NCBI GenBank assembly: GCA_023974075.1
Contig: JAMFTG010000307.1
Location: forward strand, 62,001-126,000
Direction: 5' to 3'
Length of the DNA: 64,000 bases
Origin: Chaenocephalus aceratus
Taxonomy: Eukaryota > Chordata > Actinopteri > Perciformes > Channichthyidae
Under the pieces are notes generated by a model. The model had not been told where the DNA came from and did no database searches. It was given only the letters and a program-made list of their open reading frames with translations. The first letter of the stretch is position 1, and each line of letters opens with the position of its first letter. Below, piece by piece: positions 1 to 9,795 of the stretch. A program made the translations under genes and the position numbers.

Positions 1-395
1 GTCTATGTAAGTTTACTGCTTGGCTCAGATCCACCAAACGTCAGCAAGATCTCACCTCTAGTAACTCCCCGAAGAACCAGGTTCAATTAACTGCTGTTTC
101 TATTCAGACAACTCTTTTTAATCTGTTTAAGCGATCCCGAAGGATTTTGGTATCAGTAAATGGGGTGTGTTCCTCCCTAAACATGTGTGTGGCAGGGTGC
201 AGTCTTACCTTTGAAGCAGGAGAGGAGAGCACAGATTTTCCCTTTTATTGTCCCAATCCAAAAGGTGAGATCAGTTTATTTGAAGAAAAAGTAGGTCCAA
301 ACCAATACAGAGTCTTTACCTTTTAACACATTATAATCATACAAAACATATCATGCGGGGGTTATATTTTTTATCTAAAACCCTAATTCATATTC
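1..395. other. No gene seen; unclassified leading sequence
   Basis: No open frame with recognisable protein similarity is visible. The sequence leads directly into the 46/47-bp minisatellite. It could be the flank of an LTR-like element, but I see no paired boundary that would support this. Confidence 0.4.
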
Positions 396-1010
396 ATTCA
401 AAAGCCCAAATCATGTATTCTGGTAGTTCTAATAACATCTTCCAGCAAAAGCCCAAATCATGTATTCTGGTAGTTCTAGCAACTTCTTCCAGCAAAAGTC
501 TAATCATGTATTCTGGTAGTTCTAGCAACTTCTTCCAGCAAAAGTCGAATCATGTATTCTGGTAGTTCTAGCAACTTCTTCCAGCAAAAGTCTAATCATG
601 TATTCTGGTAGTTCTTGCAACTTCTTCCAGCAAAAGTCTAATCATGTATTCTGGTAGTTCTAGCAACTTCTTCCAGCAAAAGCCCAAATCATGTATTCTG
701 GTAGTTCTAATAACATCTTCCAGCAACAGCCCAAATCATGTATTCTGGTAGTTCTAATAACATCTTCCAGCAAAAGCCCAAATCATGTATTCTGGTAGTT
801 CTAGCAACTTCTTCCAGCAAAAGCCCAAATCATGTATTCTGGTAGTTCTAATAACATCTTCCAGCAAAAGTCCAAATCATGTATTCTGGTAGTTCTAATA
901 ACATCTTCCAGCAAAAGCCCAAATCATGTATTCTGGTAGTTCTAGCAACTTCTTCCAGCAAAAGCCCAAATCATGTATTCTGGTAGTTCTAATAACTTCT
1001 TCCAGCAAAC
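396..1010. repeat. Minisatellite, 46/47-bp unit, about 13 copies
   Basis: A unit containing ATGTATTCTGGTAGTTCT followed by a CTTCCAGCAAAAG-like end repeats head to tail. The ATG of the unit falls at 413, 460, 506, 552, 598, 644, 691, 738, 785, 831, 878, 925 and 972. The one-base period difference comes from two unit variants ('cccaaatc' against 'tctaatc'). Two subtypes, 'taataacatc' and 'tagcaacttc', are interspersed, which suggests unequal exchange. Open frames across it (MYSGSSNNFFQQ-type) are by-products of the repeat. Confidence 0.9.
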
Positions 1011-1012
1011 CA

Positions 1013-1336
1013 CTTATCGAGAGCCATCTAACCCAGCTCTGAGGGTCAGAGCTTACCGGGAGAGAGTATACCAGGGGTTTCCCCCTCTCTCCCCCTCAAA
1101 TCATTCCACTCAGCAAACAAAGAAATTCACTCAGCATTCAAAGAAATTCACTCAGCATTTCATCCAAGAAATTCACTCAGCATTTCAACCAAGACATTCA
1201 CTCAGCTTTCAATGAAGAAAATCAAGAGATATTTACCAAGTTTGAGAGAACCTTACCGAGAGCTATTAACCCAGCTCTGAAGGACAGAGCTTACCAGGAG
1301 AGAGTATACCAGGGGTTTCCCCCTCTCTCCCCCCGA
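1013..1336. repeat. Pair of about 85-bp direct repeats around a short 'attcactcagcat' tandem repeat
   Basis: A segment starting near 1013 (CGAGAGCCATCTAACCCAGC and onward, ending in CCCCCTCTCTCCCC) recurs from about 1251 to 1336 with a few substitutions. Between them, from about 1121 to 1210, a unit of roughly 20-26 bp containing AAATTCACTCAGCATT is repeated four to five times. The arrangement resembles the regulatory part of an LTR, but no boundary can be fixed. Confidence 0.6.
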
Positions 1337-1783
1337 AAATCCAAAAAGCCAGTCTTTATATGCTCAAAAAACCGGATAGAAAACCCACAAACACCTCCTC
1401 TATACCCAACCAACATATTCTATTGGCTCTGGCATAAGACACACCTTCCCAAGTTTGTGTAAAACAAAACATGACTAGACATATTCTATGAATATGACAT
1501 AACCACCTTTTTGAGGCCTCAATGTGTTTCTCCTTAAGTCCGGAGCCCCCCTCCCTGCTGTGAGAGGAGAGGGAAGAAACTGCCTACTCTCTTATCAGTG
1601 ACACCCATAAATCATTATAAGTCTTACACTCAATTTAACAAACCACTTGGTTTATACTGTAAATATAGAAAAGCATATCATATGAAGCATTTTCATTGTG
1701 GGTTATACAAGAATATAATTGATTATATTGTATTATAACTAACTTTCGTTTTAAGTATTCAACCTGTTATGGAGATCTCAACA
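1337..1783. other. No gene seen
   Basis: AT-rich non-coding sequence with no recognisable coding or RNA feature. Confidence 0.4.
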
Positions 1784-2073
1784 CTATCTATCCATCCATC
1801 TATCCATCCATCTATCCATCTATCTATCTATTTATCTATCTATCCATCCATCCATCCATCTATCCATCTATCCACCCATCCATCCATCCATCTATCCATC
1901 TATCCACCCATCCATCCATCCATCCATCCATCTATCCATCTATCTATCCATCTATCCATCCATCCATCCATCCATCCATCTATCCATCTATCCATCTATC
2001 CATCCATCCATCCATCTATCCATCCATCTATCCATCTATATATCTATCTATCTATCTATCTATCTATATATCC

Positions 2074-2128
<55 letters not shown>

Positions 2129-2142
2129 GATCTATCTATCAC
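1784..2142. repeat. Tetranucleotide microsatellite (ATCC)n/(ATCT)n
   Basis: About 360 bp of mixed ATCC and ATCT units; the last 100 bp are nearly pure ATCT. The long open frame through it (repeating Ser-Ile-His-Pro and Ser-Ile-Tyr-Leu) is a by-product of the tetranucleotide. Confidence 0.97.
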
Positions 2143-4937
2143 TAACCAGAGGACTAAGTGGGAGTCTAAAGGAAATAAAACCTCAGTGATGGTGTTTCTG
2201 CTGTTAAACACACTTTCCACAATTTCCTGTTTTAGTTCCCAAACAAAAAGCAAACTGGAGGTTTATACATGAAGCCACAGAGACGTCTGAAAACTGCTGA
2301 GCAAAGACCAGAACCCCCTCAGATCTGCATCATGAAGTCATTGACCTCTTTTAATCTGCTGAGTGAGACGACTCGGCACCTCTTCCGGTTGCTTTATAAG
2401 ACTTTACAAACTCAAAGATCAATAACTTTTCTCCTATTGTTTCCTGGCAGGTGAATAGCATTACAACTATAATTAACAGATGTGACCATAACCCTTCCCC
2501 ACTTCATTACTGACATTAACACAATGCATTTTTAATATTAGAAGTGTTGTGACATGTGATGTTTGAATGAAGCATAACATATTTGCTAATTTGCCTCCAT
2601 TTCCATCACAGAAATGTGAACATTGGATAAAGCCAGGTTCATATTCTTGTTTCATGTTATTGACATATTAGAGTCAAAGGTTTTTACAGATGGTATTTTG
2701 GATATCTCTTTGTATCACCAATTTATGAAGAACATGTTTAATTTGTGTTAAAGAAACCATACACATTCAGTAAGGCTCTTGGGCATTCCATTAAAATATG
2801 TATTCTTCTGTAAATCAAGATGTTCTTTTATATTTGCTTGATTTAAAATCCCCCTTCTTTTGTGTCTTTGGTTTGTGGCACCTGTAACCCTTAATGATAC
2901 ATTACATATTTTACATTATTTTAGACTCCAATATCGAATTAGCAAGATTTCCTTATACTATCAATTAGCGATGGCGACCATTTGGGGTAATAAGGAAACA
3001 TTAATGACATTCGTGCCAATATATTTTATTTGGAGGCGCCTTTCAAGACACCCATGGACACCCTACAATGCACAACGAAATACTCTACAGGTTAAATCAG
3101 CAAAACATCAAAAACAGACAGGTCAAGGAAACATGCAAGGGGTGGGGGGGGGGGGGGCGGGGTTGATTAAGGGCCTCAATGAGAAGGTGTATTCAAAACG
3201 TTACACATTTTCTGAGAAAATTAGCCTCTGAACTGGGTTTTCATCGCTGACTGCTGAAACTTTAATAACAACAAAAGTTGTATTTAACAAGCAACTGAAG
3301 AAATAGCAATGAAAGTTAGTCGTGACATGTTGACGGACACATCATTAGAGATGTCAAATGATCTCACTGTGTTTGTTTGTGGTTACTAACTAAAAGTTTG
3401 CTGAAACTGTTGCATGTTGGGAGCTCAGGGGAGGACACTGCCCCCTAGTGGTCTACAACATACTGTCTGCTGTGGCAACGGTGATGTGTAATGTTCCTTA
3501 AACAACCATTAATGAGGTCCGCTGTGAGCTGTTTCTGATGGTAATTAGACCTGTGGGAGCAACGAGAGAGGCCCAGTAATAGATGTCTATCAGCGCTCAG
3601 AGGGTAATGAAAGCCCCCGGGACTCAAACCTGCAACTGTTGATTTCCACTATGGTCTACCAAGATGTTATCCTACATCGTAAACTCAAGACTTTGCAATG
3701 AAACTGGAAAAAGAGGCTCACAACAGGTCAGTTTCATAAAGTTAGTGGGTTGTGCGAAAACACCAATGCTAACATGCTAATAGTTTGCAGGTATAATGTC
3801 AATGAACCATGTCGATGGCATTAGTTCTGCAGGTATCTGGTCAGAACAAAGTAGTCAATAATTTCAATTCATTGGATCATGAAGCTAATTTCCTTCCAAA
3901 CAATCTAATAGTTGACCAAACCATAAACTAATATGTTAGCAATACAAACTTCTGGAAATGCAGTTTTTCAGTTTGTAGTTTCTTCCAGAATTATTTTTAT
4001 TTCACATTCATAATTTACATAATATCAGCATAACAATTAGTAGATACCCAAAAGCAGTTTGTTTGATACAATTTTACAGCCTGGTTTCCTTTCCTTTCAT
4101 TATCTTTATTTACCCTAGATATGATATAAAGAAGATAAACACCAAAGTTATATTTATATATATATATCCATTGATGAATATTGGTCGGCCTTTTTTTACA
4201 TTAGTCATTTAAGTTATACAGATCAGTGTTTTCTGAAAGAAATACCAATAAGTAATGTGTGTAACATGTATACCACTACCCCAAATACTACAACTAGTGC
4301 AAGACATCTTGAGTAAGTACAGAAGGCCGGTCTGAAGGCTTCAGTTTCCCCAGAGACCGAGTGGATCCCTGTCCGTCGGCCCCTGAACGCCTCACTGCAG
4401 CTTTTATTTCTATTAACTTGCCGGTCACTGAGACACCAGGGAGCTCTGAGGCCTCCAGGACAATCATTACAGCGCATTATGTGTGCAACAAACACATGCA
4501 CAGGCCGGGGGGGACCGAGCATTACACTGTCAGATACAGCAATGAAAACATTTAGAAAACTTTAATACGGCTGAAATAATATCAACTGTTTATACATTTT
4601 AGCTTTTCGAAGAACGTGTCATTGTTAAAACAAATCAATAGACAACGTAAAAAATGCTATATAATTGCCAGTGGGCTCATTCAGAGAATTCATCTTTCAG
4701 AGAACTTGTCAAAGGTCAAGCTTCTCTGTTGTGAACTCAAATTATTGTGACTTTTTCTATATTAGATATAAGAGTATTCAACCCTTTTGTGATTATTTAA
4801 GCTCATTGTCCAAGATGATTGCACTTCATGGCGGTCACTTCATGGGGGTGCAAAAGTGGCAAAAATATGAACTCAAAACTAGCTAAAACTAGGAGAACGA
4901 CTACAAGAGTGCACACCTCTACCGCAACCATGCTCAT
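2143..4937. other. Intergenic sequence, no gene recognised
   Basis: Only short chance frames occur here. A poly-G run with one C lies near 3142-3162 and an AT dinucleotide run near 4153-4167. Nothing in either strand resembles a known protein, tRNA or rRNA. Confidence 0.5.
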
Positions 4938-5232
4938 TGTGACGACTCCTCCACACCACGTGGGGTGCTGTTTCTGTGTGTTCTTTGTATGTGTGCTGAG
5001 GTTCGCCGGTTCAGGGGTTGATGAGCTACACCTGGAATTGAACAGGATATAGGAGGAGCCCAGCCGGTTACGTGGAAGAACTCCTCTGGTCACTCTCTCC
5101 GTGCCAGCTTCGGGGACCTGAGGCTGGTCCTGTTTCTTCATTTGTTTATAAGGAAATAAACAAATTGTTATTTTCTTACCTTTCGTCTCGCCTCCCTGCT
5201 TTTTGTTTGCAGCCCAGGAGCGGGTTGTAACA
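4938..5232 (+). mobile_element. Probable solo LTR of a retrotransposon
   Basis: The segment starts TGTGACGACT and ends GGGTTGTAACA, the TG...CA form of an LTR. An AATAAA polyadenylation signal lies about 80 bp before the 3' end (near 5153), where an R/U5 boundary would be expected. No gag or pol sequence follows and I see no clean 4-6 bp target duplication, so this is either an old solo LTR or has misjudged ends. The 150-aa minus-strand frame across it is a shadow. Confidence 0.5.
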
Positions 5233-6164
5233 CATACAAACAAACAAACCAACATAAACTAACTTGCAATTACCCAGGAAGTGTTTGGGGGCCACGTGGT
5301 TCTGGATCCAATGAAAGGACAAATGCCCAATAAAGGTATTCAATATGGTACAAAACGTTTTACAGACAAGTTGAATTCAAATCTGATTTTCCTTTTTTTG
5401 TACAAACACATTCCTAATTTGAGTCCCAGTTTGTACAACCTTTTTCCCTAAACATTTCCAAATGCCGGGTTGGAGAATTATTCAAAATAAACGAAATGTT
5501 ACGAGTAGGAGAAATATAATTTAAACTATTGTGTCACTCTGGAATCACTTAATTTAAGATTGCACAAAGTTGTAAGAAATCTCTTGATTGCATAATCTTT
5601 GGAAAGTTGCTCTTGTTTGAATGCCTCAAACCCAATGGGGTTATGAGTCGCCTGGTGGTTTCATGTTAGTTGTTGAGTCTGAGCGTAGAGACATGTTCCT
5701 CAACAGAGAGCTTGTTGATCGACTTCAGCTGGTGTGGTGGGAGGGTGGGGTTAGCTGAAGTTTCCCTGCAGAGTTCCTGCTGATTATGGTGCTAATTAAC
5801 GCATCACTGTAACAACAGCAAACAAACGTGGTAAAACAGTAAGGTCATGTCTACATTACATCACTGAGCAGGGAGGCCAAGGGGGCCCGGACGCAACTAA
5901 GCCAGCAATCATTTGACATATTTACATCTTTGGCATATTTACATATTTTATTAACCTTTAATTCAGACCAAGTTTCTCTCTCTATATTGTATGATGACCT
6001 TAGCCACGTCATAACCAGTGGCCGAAAATCATCATGAACTGACACTACAATCCTCTGATTGACCTATTACTCCAATAAAACAGGAGACAAAAGCAACTTT
6101 CTGAAGTTGGATGAAAAAAAAAACGGAATAATGGAAACGGACAGAATTAAGTGAAATGAAAGCT
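5233..6164. other. No gene seen
   Basis: Non-coding, moderately AT-rich. No recognisable coding, RNA or mobile sequence. Confidence 0.45.
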
Positions 6165-6735
6165 GCGAGCAGCGATGAATGGGTCTTCGATGATCCGCGC
6201 AGGTCCGCTGTTGTCCGCATGTCATACGATTACACCCCATAATACTCTTAAATGTCTCGAGGGCTGCATCATTATATAACATGAGACGTTTCCAGCCGTT
6301 TGAAGCATTTACACTGAAGTTATAAGAAACCGTGTTTCATGGCGAGCATTGCGTTTCCATGGCAACGGCATTTGTGAAATCTCAAAACTGAAACGTAGAT
6401 GTCTTCACGGCTGGACTGTTAGCACAGATGTGAAGTTTGAGCACCTTTTGACAATTTTCATAGGAGTTACAGCGCTATCGTGTTTCATGGTGAGTAATGT
6501 GTTGTCATGGCAACAATGTTTAGGGCCAGAGTGTTAACCATCCTCCGAAGCCTGGTGCCATTTGGCCAATTTTCCTATGACTTACGACAACATCGTGTTT
6601 TTTGGCGATGGATGCGTTGCCATGGAAACTGCATATGGTGAGATCTCGGATTTGGCGTAGAGCTGTTGAGGCATGGACCGGTGATATACACCATGTCCAT
6701 TGGAGTTACAGTGACATCGTGTGTTATGGCTTCAT
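6165..6735 (+). repeat. Short, diverged copy of the X-box-bearing 147-bp repeat element
   Basis: The segment begins GCTGCGAGCAGCGATG and continues GGGTCTTCGATG, matching the head of the large array at 40.57 kb (GCTGCAAGCAGCGTTG, GGGTCTTCGACG). It holds about three to four diverged monomers with the same landmarks ('gtttcatggcgag', 'ccatggaaac', 'agctgttgaggcatgg'). RFX X-box-like palindromes occur at 6353-6366 (GTTTCCATGGCAAC), 6501-6514 (GTTGTCATGGCAAC) and 6616-6629 (GTTGCCATGGAAAC). It ends about 250 bp upstream of the first odorant receptor promoter. Confidence 0.75.
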
Positions 6736-6983
6736 AGGGTTGAGGTTGGACACTGACCTTGAATTGTGAAGGTGAGTCATTGACCTCGTACCGCTAAGAT
6801 TGGGCACTGACCTCGAAGGGTGACCATGAATATCAATGAAACCATTTTTAACAATGAAATTAATCAAATCAAGGCAGAAAAATGCCAGGTACTCTATTAT
6901 AATACTCTAATAATAACTCAACAACAAGCCCTGTCAAATCCATTAGTTAGGCAGGGGTTGCTATGGCTACCAGTTTGATGAGT

Positions 6984-7030
6984 TGACGTTATGTCACCCA
7001 GGAGGACAGTACTGTACATCTCTTTTAAAA
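6984..7030 (+). promoter_or_regulatory. Odorant receptor proximal promoter, copy 1
   Basis: TGACGTTATGTCACCCA (6984-7000) is followed 22 bp later by TTTTAAAA (7023-7030), a TATA-like box. The same pair at nearly the same spacing precedes the other two intact receptors. Transcription would start near 7055-7060. The first non-coding exon would end at the donor at 7103/7104 (CAG|GTATTA), and the acceptor (TTCAG|GTTG) is at 7245. Seen by comparing the three genes; function is inferred. Confidence 0.6.
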
Positions 7031-7249
7031 TGGAGACACCTTTCTGTCAGAAGACTGGCTGGTGAGAAGCAGTCTACAGCAGGCACGGAGAGAGACATTT
7101 CAGGTATTACTGACCTGCTTTTGATGATCAAATCACTGAAATATTTCCAATGTATCCTCGGTTTACATTTGCAGAAATGCATACCTTGTGTTAAAATGAC
7201 TTTTGGGACTAATCAGCATCCTCCCATTTGTGTTTTTCGATTCAGGTTG

Positions 7250-8194
7250 ATGGAAAACTACACTTACAACAGCTTTTACATCCAACTGGAGGGCTTAAAG
7301 GTCACGAAAATGTCCCTTTACCCTGTATTTTTGTTTTTGTTTTGTTCATACCTTTTTATTATGTTAGCTAATGTTGGTATTATAATCCTAGTTTTAATTG
7401 ATAAGAACCTTCACCAGCCCATGTATCTCCTTTTCTGCAACCTGCCTCTGAATGATATTCTTGGAAACTCTATCTTGGTTCCTCGTTTGCTTTCAGATAC
7501 CCTGCGGCCTCCCTCTGAACGCCTTATCAGTTATCCAGAGTGTGTGGTGCAAGCTTTCACCACACACATGTTTGGTGCCACCGCTCACACTGTACTCATT
7601 ATAATGGCTGTTGACAGATATGTGGCTATCTGTAATCCTCTGCGCTATGCTGCCATCATGACAAACAAGATGGTGATCAAGCTGACAGTTTCTGCCTGGG
7701 GAGTAGCCTTGGTTTTGGTCGGGATTCTGCTCGGTCTGACCATACGACTGAACCGATGCAGGACTATGATCACAAATCCTTACTGTGACAATGCTGCACT
7801 GTTCAAACTGTCCTGTGAGAGTGTGTTCATTAATAATGTCTATGGCCTCACGTTCACTGTAGTCCTGTTCACAGTTTCAATCGGCAGCATGGTTATCACC
7901 TACAGTAAGATCACTGTGGTCTGTCTGATGAATAAAAGCAAGTCTTTGAACAGTAAAGCCCTTAAGACCTGCAGCACTCATCTCTTTGTATATCTAATCA
8001 TGTTACTGAGTGGAATGCTTGTTATCCTCCTCCATCGCTTCCCGCAGTACTCAGACTACAGAAAACTAGCTGCCATTTTATTCCATATCATCCCCGGCAG
8101 CCTGAATCCTGTTATTTATGGGGTTCAGTCGAAAGAGATACGAACATTCGTATCACATATGTTTCAGCGTAAAAAGGTTTTACCGTCATTGTAA
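7250..8194 (+). CDS. Odorant receptor 1, class A GPCR, teleost type, 314 aa, intact
   Basis: This is a seven-transmembrane odorant receptor expected in the cilia of olfactory neurons, coupling odorants to a G protein. The frame is open well upstream, but the start is placed at 7250 because a splice acceptor (TTCAG at 7241-7245) lies four bases before it and all three paralogues begin MENYT. N3 is a glycosylation sequon. TM1 spans about residues 27-50; PMYLLFCNL is at 57-65; a conserved Cys is at 98. MAVDRYVAIC closes TM3 at 119-128, with extracellular Cys at 169, 179 and 189. KALKTCSTHL precedes TM6 (236-245) and PGSLNPVIYG is in TM7 (282-291). Length is normal for the family. It is one of three near-identical neighbours, so recent tandem duplication is likely. 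The exact fish receptor subfamily (possibly the delta group) is not determined. Confidence 0.95.
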   Translation: MENYTYNSFYIQLEGLKVTKMSLYPVFLFLFCSYLFIMLANVGIIILVLIDKNLHQPMYLLFCNLPLNDILGNSILVPRLLSDTLRPPSERLISYPECVVQAFTTHMFGATAHTVLIIMAVDRYVAICNPLRYAAIMTNKMVIKLTVSAWGVALVLVGILLGLTIRLNRCRTMITNPYCDNAALFKLSCESVFINNVYGLTFTVVLFTVSIGSMVITYSKITVVCLMNKSKSLNSKALKTCSTHLFVYLIMLLSGMLVILLHRFPQYSDYRKLAAILFHIIPGSLNPVIYGVQSKEIRTFVSHMFQRKKVLPSL

Positions 8195-8655
8195 TGTTGA
8201 TACAAATAACCAAGAATATACATATGAGATGGAAGATGCTTGTATGTGTTTGTTGTATGCATGTTAAATGCGAGGTCAATAAGTACAACGTAGTGAATAG
8301 ATTCCTGACCTTTTAAATAGCAACATGTCTTTGACCCCACAATATAACGCAATGAAGCTAATACTGAAGTTACCCTTATTTATTATCTTAATGATTTAAA
8401 TGTCTTTACAGGTTTTTTGTTGGGATCACTATAACGTTTATGTACTTTATCAAATAGTTGTTTATTTTTACCAAATGATTTGTCTATAGAAGTCTCACTT
8501 ATTAAACAATGAACGTACTGTAAACTCATGGTGTGTGCTGGGTGTATGAGGGTTACATTCATGGGGTTCACTTGATGTGAGTGGGACTTTAAATCTGGGT
8601 GGAGATTCGCCCATTTCACAAAGTATTGACTCTGTCTGAATATTGTTTACGGATG
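8195..8655. other. 3' flank of odorant receptor 1, no gene
   Basis: AT-rich non-coding sequence. Parts of it resemble the sequence downstream of receptor 2 (14.1-14.4 kb; for example 'aatgtcttnnaaggttttttgttg' at 8398 and 14292), so the duplicated unit included the 3' flank. Confidence 0.5.
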
Positions 8656-8663
8656 CTTTACAA

Positions 8664-9061
8664 CAGGGGTGTCAAACTCAATTTCACCACATTAGAATTA
8701 TGGTTGCACTCAAAGGGCCGGTGGTAACTTTAAGACTATATAAATATACATAATAAATATATAAAATAATGTATTATTTTACAATATTTCCTCTGCATTG
8801 GATTATTATCGGATAGGGTAATAACTGCATAATTAACTACGCCTGAAAGCATAAGTCTAGTCAGTAATTGCAAGTCTCTTCAGTGCGCATCTCACAAAAT
8901 GAGATGCATTGTGGGACATGTAGTTTATGGGCAACGTGCTCCTGTAAAGCGGCACGTGACCTTATAATAAACGTATTATATTCTTTGCAAGCTCTTGTGG
9001 GCCACATCAAATGAAGTGGCGGGCCGGATTTGGCCCCCGGGCCTTGAGTTTGACACCCCTG
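8664..9061. mobile_element. Non-autonomous hAT element (MITE), 398 bp, 8-bp TSD
   Basis: The ends are CAGGGGTGTCAAACTCAA and its reverse complement TTGAGTTTGACACCCCTG, a near-perfect TIR of about 18 bp of hAT type. The flanking 8 bases are identical: CTTTACAA at 8656-8663 and at 9062-9069, the TSD length of hAT transposons. There is no transposase frame. Inside, 8906-8926 (GCATTGTGGGACATGTAGTTT) resembles a ZNF143/SBS promoter site on the minus strand. Confidence 0.95.
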
Positions 9062-9069
9062 CTTTACAA

Positions 9070-9545
9070 CTAACTGTTTAACAACAAATTATCACCATCA
9101 TTTGTAACTTAATGATGGTCATCCACATCATGTTGAACTGCCTATAAAGATGATTTGGATGGCTATTATGAAGTTGCAACTGAAGCTTATATTGCCTCGT
9201 TAAATTGTTAATAAATGATTGCTAATGCATTGATAAACATAATGTAGACGGACAGATAATACTTGTTAATGCTCTATAATCTGTTTCTCCATCTATGTTA
9301 TATTTATAGATTCTTAATATAGTATAAACATTTTAATGTGTGTAATAATACACTTGTATGGGGTAGTTTATGTGATCAGAATGTGATTGTTATCAGCCAT
9401 GATTTATGAACAAAACATTTTAAATCACAAAACGTAAAAGTAAAACAAACATAAATTGTTAGTGTCACATATTTAATCTTGTGGGAAGTGTTATGTTGTT
9501 TGTTTCTCATGCAAAATGAAATACACTTAACTTTGAATAAATACA
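9070..9545. other. No gene seen
   Basis: AT-rich sequence between the hAT MITE and the split SINE; nothing recognised. Confidence 0.4.
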
Positions 9546-9559
9546 CCGTGTGCAAAGGA

Positions 9560-9795
9560 GATTGTTCTATACTTTTGTACAACCAAGCGAGTGCCCTGTG
9601 CGAGCTGCCACTGAGGTAAGTCCCCAACAGCGGCGACTGTGGCTGCGAGGGAGTGTGGTCGTCTTTCAACCAGAAGGTTGTGGGTTCGATCCCAGCCCTT
9701 TCAGTCAACATGTCGATGTGTCCTTGAGCAAGATACTTAACCCTGAGTTGCTCCCGATGGCCAGCGGTGTGTGAATGTTAGGTACTACAGCAGGA
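9560..9795 (+). mobile_element. SINE, 5' part (tRNA-like head and body)
   Basis: A pol III B box (GGTTCGATCCC, 9683-9693) is preceded by a tRNA-like stretch. It is followed by the common fish SINE body 'tccttgagcaagatacttaaccc' and 'gttgctcccgatggcc'. The element stops near 9795, and its usual 3' end is found at 12.34 kb. This suggests the hAT element between them inserted into the SINE. Frames across it on both strands are shadows. Confidence 0.75.

Noticed and set aside
396..1010. CRISPR-like array (regular repeats of 46/47 bp)
   Set aside because: No unique spacers; the whole unit repeats, and the context is a eukaryotic minisatellite.
1769..2272. A 167-aa frame of Ser-Ile-His-Pro repeats
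   Set aside because: It is a translation of the ATCC/ATCT microsatellite; no splice signals or conserved flank.
6983..7249. An 89-residue N-terminal extension of odorant receptor 1
   Set aside because: It covers the predicted promoter, first exon and intron; the paralogues have unrelated extensions and share only the MENYT start.
9640..9720. A tRNA gene
   Set aside because: The B box belongs to a SINE head; no foldable tRNA with anticodon arm is evident.
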